Shown here in pieces: positions 52,795-62,092 of a stretch of DNA of 64,000 nt (within the stretch, counting starts at the first letter, position 1; the number at the start of each line of letters is the position of its first letter). The position numbers were made by a program, and so were the translations under genes. The stretch comes from Butyricimonas synergistica DSM 23225 (GTDB taxonomy: Bacteria > Bacteroidota > Bacteroidia > Bacteroidales > Marinifilaceae), in assembly GCF_000379665.1 (NCBI RefSeq), contig NZ_KB903374.1, forward strand, positions 62,001-126,000, given 5' to 3'. The notes beneath the pieces were generated by a model, which saw nothing but the letters and a program-made list of their open reading frames with translations, did not search any database and was not told where the DNA came from.

Positions 52795-53895
52795 ATGATG
52801 AAAACTACTCCATTTACACATTTTCATGAGGCGTTGGGAGCAAGAATGGCTCCGTTTGCCGGATACAATATGCCTATAGAATACACGGGTATCAAGGATG
52901 AGCATAATACTGTTCGCGAAAAGTTGGGCGTGTTTGATGTTTCTCACATGGGTGAATTCTGGGTAAAAGGTCCGAAGGCTTTCGAGTTGGTGCAGAAAAT
53001 TACATCTAACGACGTGGCAGCCCTTACGGACGGCAAAGTACAATATAGTTGCTTCCCGAATGAAACGGGTGGTATTGTGGACGATTTGCTGGTGTACCGT
53101 TTCAGTGCTGAGAAATATTTGTTGGTGGTGAATGCCGCAAATATCGATAAAGATTGGGCATGGTGTACCAAATGGGCGAAAGAATTAGGAATGAATTTGG
53201 AAACAGATTTGGAAAATGCTTCCGAAAATATCTGTCAGCTTGCTGTTCAAGGACCATTGGCATTGAAGGCTATGCAAAAATTGACTTCGGCTAATGTCGT
53301 GGATATGGAATATTACACTTTCCAGGAAATTCCGTTTGCCGGAGTGGAAAAAGTTATTTTCTCCACGACCGGGTATACTGGGGCTGGCGGATGTGAGATT
53401 TACGCTTACGTGAAAGATGCAGAGAAAATTTGGAATGCGGTATTCGAGGCTGGTGCCGAGTTCGGTATTAAACCTTGCGGTCTAGGTTCTCGTGACACGT
53501 TGCGTTTGGAGGCTGGTTTCTGTTTGTACGGTCATGAAATCGATGACGACCATTCTCCGATTGAAGCCGGATTAGGCTGGATCACGAAGTTTGTACCGGG
53601 AAATGATTTCATCAATCGTGCTTACCATGAGAAATTGAAAGCAGATAAACCGACTCGTTATATGAAGCCGTTTGAACTTCAAGATAAAGGTATCGCTCGT
53701 CAGGGATACGTGATTGAGGATGCGGAAGGAAACGAAATCGGGGTGGTTTGCTCGGGTACTGTTTCTCCGTGGACAGGAAAGTCAATCGGTACGGGATACG
53801 TGAAGAGCGGTTTCCATAAATTGGATTCCGAGATTTTCATCCGGGTAAGAAATAAAGCTTTAAAAGCGAAAATTGTCAAAACCCCGTTCTTTTAG
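52795..53895 (+). CDS. gcvT: Glycine cleavage system T protein (aminomethyltransferase)
   Basis: The 366-residue enzyme transfers the methylene group from the aminomethyl-lipoyl H protein to tetrahydrofolate and releases ammonia, one step of glycine breakdown. It has the usual full length and family blocks: [15 protein letters not shown] near the N-terminus, [15 protein letters not shown], the folate-site [33 protein letters not shown], and the C-terminal [16 protein letters not shown]. The first ATG (52795) and the next codon (52798) are both possible starts. It is followed by a terminator and is not next to gcvH or gcvP here. Confidence 0.95.
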   Translation: MMKTTPFTHFHEALGARMAPFAGYNMPIEYTGIKDEHNTVREKLGVFDVSHMGEFWVKGPKAFELVQKITSNDVAALTDGKVQYSCFPNETGGIVDDLLVYRFSAEKYLLVVNAANIDKDWAWCTKWAKELGMNLETDLENASENICQLAVQGPLALKAMQKLTSANVVDMEYYTFQEIPFAGVEKVIFSTTGYTGAGGCEIYAYVKDAEKIWNAVFEAGAEFGIKPCGLGSRDTLRLEAGFCLYGHEIDDDHSPIEAGLGWITKFVPGNDFINRAYHEKLKADKPTRYMKPFELQDKGIARQGYVIEDAEGNEIGVVCSGTVSPWTGKSIGTGYVKSGFHKLDSEIFIRVRNKALKAKIVKTPFF

Positions 53896-53921
53896 TCGGG
53901 TGCTTTTGAGCTGAACGATAC

Positions 53922-53945
53922 AAGGCACCCGCTTCCGGGTGCCTT
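53922..53945 (+). terminator. Intrinsic terminator after gcvT
   Basis: A perfect 10-bp stem, AAGGCACCCG with CGGGTGCCTT, encloses the tetraloop CTTC and is followed by TTGTCTTTT. It lies 27 nt after the gcvT stop. Confidence 0.85.
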
Positions 53946-54057
53946 TTGTCTTTTAAGGTACAAAAACGTTTTCGAAGGACGGAAGTTGTTGATAATAAGA
54001 AAGTAATAAAAGCGAATAAAAATTACGGAAAAAAGTCTTTTATACCGACTTATTTTG

Positions 54058-54065
54058 CATCTTTG
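54058..54065 (+). promoter_or_regulatory. Possible -7 element of serC
   Basis: CATCTTTG, the same variant of TAnnTTTG as at the sigma 1 promoter and also preceded by TTTG immediately upstream, stands 55 nt before the serC ATG. The -33 half is poor (CTTT), so the call is moderate. Confidence 0.4.
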
Positions 54066-54119
54066 CAACGTGATTATAAACAAGATTTTAGTATTAATTA
54101 TCTATTAAATATTTTAGAG

Positions 54120-55193
54120 ATGAGAAAACACATTTTTAATGCCGGACCTTGTAAATTGCCGGATTCTACATTGGAAAATGTATCAAAAGCAGTACTTGAG
54201 TTTGGTAACACGGGACAATCTATCATGGAAGTGTCTCACCGCTCTTCTGATTTTCAAGCTGTTTATGATGAAGCTGTAGCTTTATTCAAAGAAGTATTGA
54301 ACATTCCGGAAGGATATTCAGTTTTGTTCTTGGGAGGTGGGGCTAGTATGCAATTCTGTATGATTCCGTTCAACTTCTTGAATAAAAAAGCTGCTTACGT
54401 GAATACTGGTACCTGGTCAACTGCCGCTATTAAGGAGGCTAAAATGTGGGGTGAAGTAGAGATCGTGGCTTCTTCCGAAGCTGATGGTTTCACTTATTAT
54501 CCGGAGTTCACGATCCCTTCTGACGTGGATTATATGCACATTACTTCTAACAACACGATCCGCGGTACGGAAATCTTCTATGATCCGACTTCTCCGGTGC
54601 CCTTGATTTGTGATATGTCATCAGACATTTGCAGCCGTCCGGTTGACGTGTCTAAATATGCCATGATCTATGGTGGTTGCCAGAAGAACCTCGGGCCTGC
54701 CGGTGTTACTTTCGTGATTATCAAGAATGATTTCTTGAATAACGTGGTTGCAGATAGAATGATCCCGACTATGTTGAGATACAAGACTCACGTGGATAAA
54801 GAATCCATGTACAATACTCCTCCTTGCGTGAACATCTTCGGAGTTAAAGAAACTTTGAAATGGGTTAAAGCTATGGGTGGCGTTGAAGCTATGGAGAAAT
54901 TAGCTATCGAAAGAGCTGATATGATCTATGCTGAATTGGAAAGAAGTAAAGTATTCCGTCCGGTAGTGAAAGAAGGTTCTCGTTCAAGAATGAATATTCC
55001 TTTCTTGTTAAGAGAAGGGTTCGAGTCATTGGAGAAAGAATTCCTTGATTTTGCTAAATTCAAGAATATCGTGGGTATCAAGGGACACCGTTCAGTAGGC
55101 GGATTCCGCGCTTCTACTTACAATGCTTGTACAATTGAGGACGTGAAGGCTTTGGTTGCTGCAATGCAAGAATTTGAAGCAAAACATATTTAA
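54120..55193 (+). CDS. serC: Phosphoserine aminotransferase
   Basis: The 357-residue PLP enzyme converts 3-phosphohydroxypyruvate and glutamate to phosphoserine, the second step of serine synthesis. The start at 54120 gives the family N-terminus [11 protein letters not shown]; the open frame further upstream is ignored because it overlaps the promoter and is not conserved in type. Key blocks are [15 protein letters not shown] [16 protein letters not shown], the PLP Lys in [15 protein letters not shown], and the C-terminal [18 protein letters not shown]. It is followed by serA after a hairpin, the usual Bacteroidetes gene order. Confidence 0.95.
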   Translation: MRKHIFNAGPCKLPDSTLENVSKAVLEFGNTGQSIMEVSHRSSDFQAVYDEAVALFKEVLNIPEGYSVLFLGGGASMQFCMIPFNFLNKKAAYVNTGTWSTAAIKEAKMWGEVEIVASSEADGFTYYPEFTIPSDVDYMHITSNNTIRGTEIFYDPTSPVPLICDMSSDICSRPVDVSKYAMIYGGCQKNLGPAGVTFVIIKNDFLNNVVADRMIPTMLRYKTHVDKESMYNTPPCVNIFGVKETLKWVKAMGGVEAMEKLAIERADMIYAELERSKVFRPVVKEGSRSRMNIPFLLREGFESLEKEFLDFAKFKNIVGIKGHRSVGGFRASTYNACTIEDVKALVAAMQEFEAKHI

Positions 55194-55203
55194 TTACTGA
55201 CGG

Positions 55204-55274
55204 TTTACGATTTTGGCTCGATGATGGTATTCACTTCGTGAATGCGATTCTGAGCCAGAATCGTAAATCTTTTT
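55204..55274 (+). terminator. Terminator or attenuator between serC and serA
   Basis: Arms 55204-55219 and 55252-55267 pair over 16 bp with one wobble, an inner hairpin (ATTCAC/GTGAAT) sits in the loop, and TCTTTTTTT follows. The structure could end serC transcripts or tune read-through into serA, which starts 23 nt later. Confidence 0.75.
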
Positions 55275-55296
55275 TTACATCAAAAATTAGAATATC

Positions 55297-56214
55297 ATGA
55301 CTAAAGTATTGATTGCAACTGACAAACCGTTTGCACCGGTTGCTGTAAATGGAATTCGTGAGATCGTTGAGGCTCAAGGATACGAATTAGTATTATTAGA
55401 AAAATATACTTCTCAGGACGAGTTAATCGCAGCTGTGGCTGACGTTGACGCTATGATTATCCGTTCAGACAAAGCCACGAAAGAAGTGATCGAGGCTGCT
55501 AAAAAATTGAAAGTGATCGTTCGTGCAGGTGCCGGATTTGACAATATCGACTTGGCTGCTTGTACCGCTCACAACGTGGTTGCTATGAATACCCCGGGAC
55601 AAAACTCAAACGCTGTGGCAGAGTTGGCTTTCGGGATGATGGTGTACATGGCTCGTAACTTCTTCAACGGTAAATCAGGTTCTGAGTTGAAGGGTAAGAA
55701 AATCGGTATCCACGCTTACGGAAATGTGGGTCAGAATGTAGGTCGTATCGCTCGTGGTTTCGGAATGGAAGTGTATGCTTTCGACCCATTCATGACTGAC
55801 GAACAAATCAAGGCTGCTGGTGCTACCCCGTTACATTCAGCAGAGGAAATGTACAAGATGTGCCAATACATCTCATTGCATATCCCGGCAACGGAACAAA
55901 CCAAAAAATCTATCAACTACGATTTGTTGAAGAATATGCCGAAAGGTGCTGTGTTGGTAAATACTGCTCGTAAAGAGGTTATCGACGAAGAAGGTTTGGG
56001 TAAATTGATGGAAGAAAGAGCTGATTTCCACTATATCACTGATATTGCTCCGGATTGCGAATGCTTCAATAAATTTGAAGGTCGTTTCTTCGCAACCCCG
56101 AAAAAGATGGGTGCTCAAACCGAAGAGGCTAATGTGAATGCCGGATTGGCTGCCGCTCACCAAATCGTGAACTTCATCGAGAAAGGTGACGAGAAATTCA
56201 GAGTAAACAAATAA
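55297..56214 (+). CDS. serA: D-3-phosphoglycerate dehydrogenase (short form)
   Basis: The 305-residue NAD-dependent 2-hydroxyacid dehydrogenase oxidises 3-phosphoglycerate in the first step of serine synthesis. It has VRAGAGFDNID near residue 72, the Rossmann GIHAYGNVGQNVGRI near 130, and the catalytic Arg segment VNTARKEVIDE. It is a short form without the C-terminal ACT regulatory domain. Where related enzymes carry the catalytic His in a PHxG motif, this one reads TPKKMGAQT, with Lys. The pairing with serC supports the assignment despite that change. Confidence 0.9.
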   Translation: MTKVLIATDKPFAPVAVNGIREIVEAQGYELVLLEKYTSQDELIAAVADVDAMIIRSDKATKEVIEAAKKLKVIVRAGAGFDNIDLAACTAHNVVAMNTPGQNSNAVAELAFGMMVYMARNFFNGKSGSELKGKKIGIHAYGNVGQNVGRIARGFGMEVYAFDPFMTDEQIKAAGATPLHSAEEMYKMCQYISLHIPATEQTKKSINYDLLKNMPKGAVLVNTARKEVIDEEGLGKLMEERADFHYITDIAPDCECFNKFEGRFFATPKKMGAQTEEANVNAGLAAAHQIVNFIEKGDEKFRVNK

Positions 56215-56223
56215 ATCAATTTT

Positions 56224-56297
56224 AGATTGACGATTTAGTGATTTTGTGATTTACCGAGCGTTGAGTTATGGAAGGGAAATCACTAAATCGGCAATCA
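56224..56297. repeat. Inverted repeat between serA and the DUF1015 gene
   Basis: Arms 56224-56244 and 56277-56297 are reverse complements over 21 nt with about two mismatches, centred on GATTTAGTGATTT. No T-tract follows the second arm. It may be a terminator-like or regulatory structure. Confidence 0.6.
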
Positions 56298-56316
56298 TTA
56301 AATTTAAAATCAATAT

Positions 56317-57567
56317 ATGGCAATAGTAAAACCATTTAAAGGATTACGTCCACCAACCCAAGAGGTGTGCGAAGAGTTGGCGTGCTTACCTTATGATGTG
56401 ATGAATTCGGAAGAGGCTGCGCAAATGGCAGCGGGAAAACCTTGTTCATTATTACATGTTACCAGAGCTGAAATTGACTGTCCTGCTGGAACGGATATTC
56501 ACTCGGAAGTTGTTTACAACAAGAGCGTGGAAAACTTCAATATGTTCCAGGAAAAAGGATGGTTGGTACAAGACGAGGAAGCTAAATTCTATATTTACGC
56601 CCAAACGATGGACGGAAGAACACAATATGGTATAGTAGGTTGCGCTGCTTGCGAGGACTACATGAACGGAATTATCAAGAAACACGAGTTGACTCGTCCG
56701 GATAAGGAAGAGGATCGTATGATCTTGACCCGTTACGTGAAAGCTAACTTGGAGCCCGTGTTCTTTGCTTACAAGGCTGTACCTGAGATCGACGCTATCG
56801 TTGAGGATATCGTGAAGAACCGGAAAGCAGACTACGATTTCGTGGCGGAAGACGGTTTCGGTCATCATTTCTGGGCTATCAACTGCCCGGATACCAACAA
56901 ACGCCTGGAAGAATTGTTTGCGACTAAAGTTCCTTTCACTTATGTTGCCGACGGACACCACAGAACGGCTGCAGCCGCTCGTATCGGTGCTGAGTTCAGC
57001 GCGAAGAACCCGAACCACAACGGAACGGAAGAGTATAACTTCTTCATGGCTGTTCACTTCCCGGATCATCAGTTGAAGATCATCGATTACAACCGCGTAG
57101 TGAAAGACCTGAACGGTTTGACCGAGGCTCAATTATTGGCTAAATTAGGCGAACATTTCACGGTAGAGGATATGGGTACGGAGATTTATCATCCGGCTAA
57201 ATTGCATGAATTTAGTATGTATTTGGGTGGAAGATGGTATAAATTGACCGCAAAACCCGGAAGTTATGACGATAACGATCCGATCGGGGTATTGGACGTG
57301 ACAATTCTTTCTAACCATGTGTTGGCTGACATTCTTGACATTCAAGATTTGCGTACTTCCAAACGTATCGATTTCGTTGGTGGTATCCGCGGATTGGGTG
57401 AATTGAAACGTCGGGTTGACAATGGCGAAATGAAAGTAGCTTTTGCTTTGTATCCCGTTTCTATGGAGCAATTGATTAATATTGCCGATACCGGTAATAT
57501 TATGCCCCCGAAGACAACTTGGTTCGAGCCGAAGCTTCGTTCAGGTATGGTTATCCATAAAATCTGA
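56317..57567 (+). CDS. DUF1015-family protein
   Basis: The 416-residue protein belongs to the DUF1015 family (start MAIVKPFKGLRPPTQE, central YVADGHHRTAAAARIG, and C-terminal VDFVGGIRGLGELKRRV-like segment). The family is often encoded next to serine-pathway genes, as here, which points to a role near serA/serC. No reaction is established from the sequence. It has no signal peptide and is expected in the cytoplasm. The HHRTA block is the best candidate for an active or ligand site. Confidence 0.88.
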   Translation: MAIVKPFKGLRPPTQEVCEELACLPYDVMNSEEAAQMAAGKPCSLLHVTRAEIDCPAGTDIHSEVVYNKSVENFNMFQEKGWLVQDEEAKFYIYAQTMDGRTQYGIVGCAACEDYMNGIIKKHELTRPDKEEDRMILTRYVKANLEPVFFAYKAVPEIDAIVEDIVKNRKADYDFVAEDGFGHHFWAINCPDTNKRLEELFATKVPFTYVADGHHRTAAAARIGAEFSAKNPNHNGTEEYNFFMAVHFPDHQLKIIDYNRVVKDLNGLTEAQLLAKLGEHFTVEDMGTEIYHPAKLHEFSMYLGGRWYKLTAKPGSYDDNDPIGVLDVTILSNHVLADILDIQDLRTSKRIDFVGGIRGLGELKRRVDNGEMKVAFALYPVSMEQLINIADTGNIMPPKTTWFEPKLRSGMVIHKI

Positions 57568-57574
57568 TAGAGAT

Positions 57575-57602
57575 AAAAAAAGCGGCGAAAGCCGCTTTTT
57601 TT
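57575..57602. terminator. Bidirectional intrinsic terminator
   Basis: AGCGGC, loop GAAA and GCCGCT are flanked by an A-run and a T-run. It serves the DUF1015 gene on the plus strand and the ABC permease gene on the minus strand, whose stop codon touches its right edge. Confidence 0.9.
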
Positions 57603-58942
57603 TATGCCTTGTATCTAAGCCATTTGTAAAGTTCTTTCCAAGTGACTTTCTTCCCGTACATGAGAATTCCCACCCGGTAAATCTTGCCGGATAACCAAGT
57701 AAAGAACAAGAACGAGGCAACTAGCAATGCCATTGAAGTTATGATTTCCCATGCAGGCACCCCGAACGGGATACGCACGAGCATCACGACCGGCGAGGTA
57801 AACGGGATGAGTGAACTCCAGAATACCATAGGCGATTCGGGACTTCTCATGGCAGCAACACCGATGTAAAGGGCAACGACTAATATGATCGAAAGCGGTG
57901 TCATGAATTGCTGGGAATCGGTTTCGTTATCCACGGCAGCACCAATGGCGGCAAAGAGGGAAGCGTAAAGTAAATACCCTCCGATGAAATAGAAGAGGAA
58001 TGCTGCAAGGAATTTCATGATAAACATGGGATCAATGGTCTTTGCCAGGTTCTGTATCACTTCCAGTTGTTCGGTATTTATTTTCGAGTTTTGGGCGAAC
58101 ATCGTGAGATCGCTGGCGTTTTTCAAGGCTTCTAAATCGAGGTTTGGCATAAACAAGGCTTGGAAGGCGATCATGATAATTCCCCCGAGTACAATCCATA
58201 TCAGGAATTGCACGAGTCCCACGGCAGCGACGCCGATGATTTTACCCAGAAGGAACTGGAACGGTTTCACGGAAGAAACGAGCACCTCGATAATCCGGTT
58301 TGTCTTTTCCTCGATCACACCTTTCATGACTTGCGAGGCGTACATGAAGACAAAGAAATAGATAATCATTCCAGCTACGAGCCCGATGATAGAAGTGATC
58401 TCGGATGAACCTTCCTTCGTGTCCCCCTTGTCCGTGACTAATAGCGTTCTAACGAGTACAGGAGTTTTTGTGGCTTCCAATTCTTCTTCGAGGTCGGGAA
58501 CCTGACTTTTGGCAATTACTTCGGCACGTTTGACACTTTCTATATTTTGGCGCAATTGAGCGGCTAACTCGTTTTTTAATTCCATGGGTACCTGCGACGT
58601 CGAGAACACGGGAATTTCCGCGTAGGTCATTACATTTGCCGGAATCCGGGTGATGGCGTAATAATCGTTCTTTTTCAGGAACTCGGCATAGTCGCTTTCC
58701 GGTACATTTTGATCGAGATATTGGAAGGTTGTATTGTTGATCTTTTGGAACGGTGTTTCAAGGGTCGATTCGTTGATGACCGCAATAGTTCTTTTCTGCG
58801 TGTCATCGCGTAATAGCATCCACATCAGGAAAGCATAGAACAGGGCAAATAGGATCGGAACAAAAATAGTAACCACCAAGAATGTTTTCTTACGTACTCT
58901 GGTGGAAAATTCCCGACTTATGATGATGAATATCTTGTTCAT
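57602..58942 (-). CDS. ABC-2 type permease (NatB-like)
   Basis: The 446-residue exporter permease has a first helix at about 20-42, a large extracytoplasmic domain (about 45-185; IAVINESTLETPFQ), and five or six further helices (about 190-425). The loop VMKGVIEEKTNRIIEVLVSSVKPFQFLLGKI is the ABC-2/NatB hallmark. It overlaps its ATPase gene by 4 nt, so the two are translationally coupled. NatAB systems move sodium or drugs, but the substrate here is not readable. Confidence 0.9.
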   Translation of the reverse strand: MNKIFIIISREFSTRVRKKTFLVVTIFVPILFALFYAFLMWMLLRDDTQKRTIAVINESTLETPFQKINNTTFQYLDQNVPESDYAEFLKKNDYYAITRIPANVMTYAEIPVFSTSQVPMELKNELAAQLRQNIESVKRAEVIAKSQVPDLEEELEATKTPVLVRTLLVTDKGDTKEGSSEITSIIGLVAGMIIYFFVFMYASQVMKGVIEEKTNRIIEVLVSSVKPFQFLLGKIIGVAAVGLVQFLIWIVLGGIIMIAFQALFMPNLDLEALKNASDLTMFAQNSKINTEQLEVIQNLAKTIDPMFIMKFLAAFLFYFIGGYLLYASLFAAIGAAVDNETDSQQFMTPLSIILVVALYIGVAAMRSPESPMVFWSSLIPFTSPVVMLVRIPFGVPAWEIITSMALLVASFLFFTWLSGKIYRVGILMYGKKVTWKELYKWLRYKA

Positions 58943-59862
58943 GATAATTGTTCCTTTACGAGTTTGATAAAAATATCATTCATGCTGGGGATAATCTTCT
59001 GGTAAGAGATAATATCCGCTTGGGGTAAAACTCTGGATAGAAGTGTGTTTGCCGAGCAGTACGTGTTCTGTTGTAAAATAATATCTTGGCGTTCGTCTTC
59101 GACACGCTGGGATACTATCTCGAATTCGGTGCCGACAATCGTTTCCGGATCGAATTCCGGGTTGTAACGGCAACTTAGTTGATAAGTATTGCTGGCATAT
59201 TTCTCCCGGATCTGGTTGATCGGTCCCTCGATGATCTTTTGCGATTTGTTGATTAGGGCGATGTGGCTGCAAATCTCTTCAACGGAACCCATGTTATGGG
59301 TAGAGAAAATAATTGTTGTCCCTTTTTTGCGAAGTCCCAGTATCTCTTTCTTTAATAATTCCACGTTAATCGGGTCGAAACCGCTAAAAGGTTCATCGAA
59401 TATAAGTAATTCCGGCTCGTGCAACACGGTCGTGATGAACTGTACTTTTTGAGCCATACCCTTGGAAAGTTCTTCAACCTTTTTGTCCCACCATGCCTCG
59501 ATGCCGAATTTTTCGAACCACATTTTCAGCCGGGTGATGGCTTCGCTCTTGCTGATGCCTTTCAACCGAGCGAGATAGACGGCTTGCTCCCCGACTTTCA
59601 TCTTTTTATAGAGTCCTCGTTCCTCTGGAAGATACCCGATACGATTTACGTCGGTCGGTTTCAAGTGTTCGTTTCGGAAGAAGATTTCACCCGAATCGGG
59701 GGCAGTGATTTGATTGATGATACGGATCAATGAAGTTTTTCCGGCACCGTTCGGACCTAACAAACCATAGATAGAACCTTCTGGGATATTGATGGAAACA
59801 TCGTCCAATGCCTTGTGGTTAGCGTATGTCTTGACAATGTTTAAAGCTTTAAAAAAACTCAT
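58939..59862 (-). CDS. ABC transporter ATP-binding protein (NatA-like)
   Basis: A 307-residue ABC ATPase with Walker A GPNGAGKTS near residue 38, a signature ELSKGMAQK in place of the usual LSGGQ near 133, Walker B LLIFDEPFSGFDP near 154, and H-loop STHNMGSVEEI. The C-terminal 80 residues form the accessory domain common in NatA/CcmA-like exporters. It partners the overlapping permease gene downstream on the same strand. Confidence 0.92.
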   Translation of the reverse strand: MSFFKALNIVKTYANHKALDDVSINIPEGSIYGLLGPNGAGKTSLIRIINQITAPDSGEIFFRNEHLKPTDVNRIGYLPEERGLYKKMKVGEQAVYLARLKGISKSEAITRLKMWFEKFGIEAWWDKKVEELSKGMAQKVQFITTVLHEPELLIFDEPFSGFDPINVELLKKEILGLRKKGTTIIFSTHNMGSVEEICSHIALINKSQKIIEGPINQIREKYASNTYQLSCRYNPEFDPETIVGTEFEIVSQRVEDERQDIILQQNTYCSANTLLSRVLPQADIISYQKIIPSMNDIFIKLVKEQLS

Positions 59863-59877
59863 ATTCGTTTAGTAAGC

Positions 59878-59903
59878 AAAGGCTGCCGAAGGGGCAGCCT
59901 TTG
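59878..59903 (-). terminator. Terminator of the carboxylase gene pair
   Basis: AAAGGCTGCC and its complement GGCAGCCTTT enclose a short loop, immediately beyond the stop of the biotin carrier gene on the minus strand. The T-run is short (three Ts). Confidence 0.65.
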
Positions 59904-59907
59904 AGGT

Positions 59908-60222
59908 TTATTTTATTTCAAACATTAAAGCGTCTTTATGGAGTTTGTCGCCTTTGTTCACGTGAATTTTGGCGATGCTTCCGCTTATGGGAGCCAAAAT
60001 CTTGTTGTGCATTTTCATGGCTTCCAGAAGACATAATAAGTCTCCGGCTTTAACTTCTTGACCTTCTTTCACGTACATTTCGATAATAGAACCGGGTATG
60101 TGCGTGGTGACGATTCCAGGATCTGGTTTCTCCCATTTCTTCCGGTTGATAAATTTCTCCGTGAATTGGGTCTTGTACTGCAATCCGTCAATTTCCAATA
60201 AGTCATATTTTGGTGTACTCAT
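59908..60222 (-). CDS. Biotin carboxyl carrier protein
   Basis: The 104-residue protein has a C-terminal biotinyl domain with the attachment Lys in LLEAMKMHN near residue 70, and GSIAKIHVNKGDKLHKD closing the fold. The N-terminal 30 residues are a linker. It would shuttle carboxyl groups to or from the carboxyltransferase encoded 18 nt upstream on the same strand. A biotin carboxylase or a membrane decarboxylase subunit is not encoded nearby. Confidence 0.9.
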   Translation of the reverse strand: MSTPKYDLLEIDGLQYKTQFTEKFINRKKWEKPDPGIVTTHIPGSIIEMYVKEGQEVKAGDLLCLLEAMKMHNKILAPISGSIAKIHVNKGDKLHKDALMFEIK

Positions 60223-60240
60223 TCGTGGTATAATTTGAGA

Positions 60241-61785
60241 TTAAAATGGAGGGATACCATGTTTCTTTGCCGGGGTTAATACCGACTTGTTGCTGGATAC
60301 CTCGATAGAGTGTTTCAAAATTTTCCGGGTTTCCTCGGGTTCGATGACAGAATCGATATACCCTTTGGAGGCCGCCACGTAAGGGTTCGCGAATTTCTCA
60401 CGATATTCGGCAACTTTGATCTTCCGCATTTCTTCCGGGTTCTCGGCTGCCATGATCTCTTTTTTGAAGATGATGTTGGCGGCTCCTTCCGGACCCATTA
60501 CGGCGATCTCTGCCGTCGGCCACGCAAACATGAAGTCTGCTTTCAAGTGGCGGGAGTTCATGGCGATATAACCACCTCCGTATGCTTTTCTCAAGATAAC
60601 CGTGATTTTCGGTACGGTAGCCTCGCTGTACGCGTAGAGTACTTTTGCCCCGTGGCGGATGACGCCCATGTGCTCTTGCTCTACTCCCGGCAAGTAGCCC
60701 GGCATGTCCTCGAAGGTCACGATCGGGATATTGAAGGCATCGCAGAAACGGATGAAACGTCCGGCTTTATCGGAAGAATCGCAGTCCAATACTCCGGCTA
60801 GCACGGAAGGTTGGTTTGCCACGAATCCGATGGTTTCTCCGTCGATACGTCCGAAACCGACCACGATATTCTTTGCAAATTCCTGTTGTATTTCCAAAAA
60901 GTCCGAATCGTCGGCTACGGCACGGATAATATCTCTCACGTCATAAGGCTGTGTCGGATCGGAAGGAATGATCTTCTCGATCTTGTATTCCGGTCTTGGC
61001 GGTTTGGACGGGAATGGTTTGGCCTTTGCCTGGTTGCTCCACGGGATGAACGTCAGCAATTTTTTGATCTGCTCGAAACATTCGTATTCCGAGTGAGCGA
61101 AGAAGTGTGCGTTACCGCTGATCTCGCTATGTACTCTTGCTCCCCCGAGTTCCTCCATGGTCACTACTTCACCAAGAACAGTTTTTACCACTTCCGGTCC
61201 CGTGATAAACATTTTGGAGATATTGTCCACCACGAACACGAAGTCGGTCAATGCGGGTGAATACACGGCACCTCCTGCGCAAGGTCCCAAGATGACGGAT
61301 AACTGGGGAATAACTCCGGATGCCTGTGTGTTACGGAAGAAAATTTCCCCGTATCCTGCCAGAGAGTCAACACCTTCTTGGATACGTGCACCACCCGAGT
61401 CGTTGATCCCGATCAGAGGCACCCGCATTTTCAAGGCGTGATCCATGATCTTGGTGATCTTACGCGCATGCATCAATCCTAAAGAACCACCGGCAACGGT
61501 GAAGTCTTGTGCGTAGATACACACGGGTTCTCCGTAAATAGTTCCAGTTCCGATGATAACACCGTCACCATGCAGAACCTTTTTATCCATGTCAAAATCT
61601 TTTGACTGATGCTCAACGAACATGTCGTATTCATGGAAAGAATCTTTGTCGAGAATTGCTTCGATACGCTCCCGGGCTGTCAATTTTCCCATTGCAGCTT
61701 GCTTCTTAATAGCCTCTTCGCCACCACCTTGAAGAACAATCTCTTTTCTCTTTCTTAAATCAAGAACATTTCTTTTTAGTGACAT
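60241..61785 (-). CDS. Acyl-CoA carboxylase / methylmalonyl-CoA decarboxylase carboxyltransferase subunit
   Basis: The 514-residue carboxyltransferase uses ATG 61785 (start MSLKRNVLDLRKRKEIV); an upstream in-frame ATG at 61821 is less typical. Both crotonase-like halves are present. The N-terminal half has LTARERIEAILDKDSF, YAQDFTVAGGSLGLMHARKI and GGARIQEGVDSLAGYGEIF; the C-terminal half has ITVILRKAYGGGYIAMNSRHL and AEIAVMGPEGAANIIF. This is the propionyl/methylmalonyl-CoA type. With only a biotin carrier as neighbour, the partner could be biotin carboxylase (carboxylation) or a Na+-pumping decarboxylase encoded elsewhere. Confidence 0.92.
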   Translation of the reverse strand: MSLKRNVLDLRKRKEIVLQGGGEEAIKKQAAMGKLTARERIEAILDKDSFHEYDMFVEHQSKDFDMDKKVLHGDGVIIGTGTIYGEPVCIYAQDFTVAGGSLGLMHARKITKIMDHALKMRVPLIGINDSGGARIQEGVDSLAGYGEIFFRNTQASGVIPQLSVILGPCAGGAVYSPALTDFVFVVDNISKMFITGPEVVKTVLGEVVTMEELGGARVHSEISGNAHFFAHSEYECFEQIKKLLTFIPWSNQAKAKPFPSKPPRPEYKIEKIIPSDPTQPYDVRDIIRAVADDSDFLEIQQEFAKNIVVGFGRIDGETIGFVANQPSVLAGVLDCDSSDKAGRFIRFCDAFNIPIVTFEDMPGYLPGVEQEHMGVIRHGAKVLYAYSEATVPKITVILRKAYGGGYIAMNSRHLKADFMFAWPTAEIAVMGPEGAANIIFKKEIMAAENPEEMRKIKVAEYREKFANPYVAASKGYIDSVIEPEETRKILKHSIEVSSNKSVLTPAKKHGIPPF

Positions 61786-62092
61786 AAGTAATAATTTATG
61801 TTTGTAAATGATAGGTTTCAACCAAAATAGAATCCCACCTACCCAAGTTGCGAAATTACGAAAAAAAATGGAGAAAAAAACACTTCCGGATTAATCTTCA
61901 AAACGGCTTCTATTTGAACCGTTTTTGTTCTGCTTTTCGTAACACGGGGCGAGTTTCAGCCGTAAAATCAGCATTCCATTTTAAGGGAGTGGTGAGGGAA
62001 AGGTGGGTGAGGAGTTTTCCTTATAGCTCGTGGGATTTAAAGAAATAATTGTAGTTTTGTAGTTGGTTTACAATCTCCGAAATGAAGATATA
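61786..62092. other. Divergent intergenic region between the carboxyltransferase and TamB-like genes
   Basis: The 307-bp gap contains a possible plus-strand -7 element (TAGTTTTG, 62052-62059). I find no confident minus-strand promoter, no repeat and no convincing small gene. Short open frames here lack recognisable motifs. Confidence 0.55.
62052..62059 (+). promoter_or_regulatory. Possible -7 element of the TamB-like gene
   Basis: TAGTTTTG matches TAnnTTTG and lies 33 nt before the start codon. No TTTG is found at the expected -33 position, so support is partial. Confidence 0.4.

Noticed and set aside
53946-54119. Longer serC reading frame upstream of 54120
   Set aside because: It would overlap the gcvT terminator's tail and the likely promoter, and the protein would not begin at the family's normal N-terminus.
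61848-62048. A 66-codon plus-strand open frame in the 61786-62092 gap
   Set aside because: It has no motif, signal peptide or neighbour support, and is Arg/Lys/Phe-rich in a way typical of noncoding sequence.
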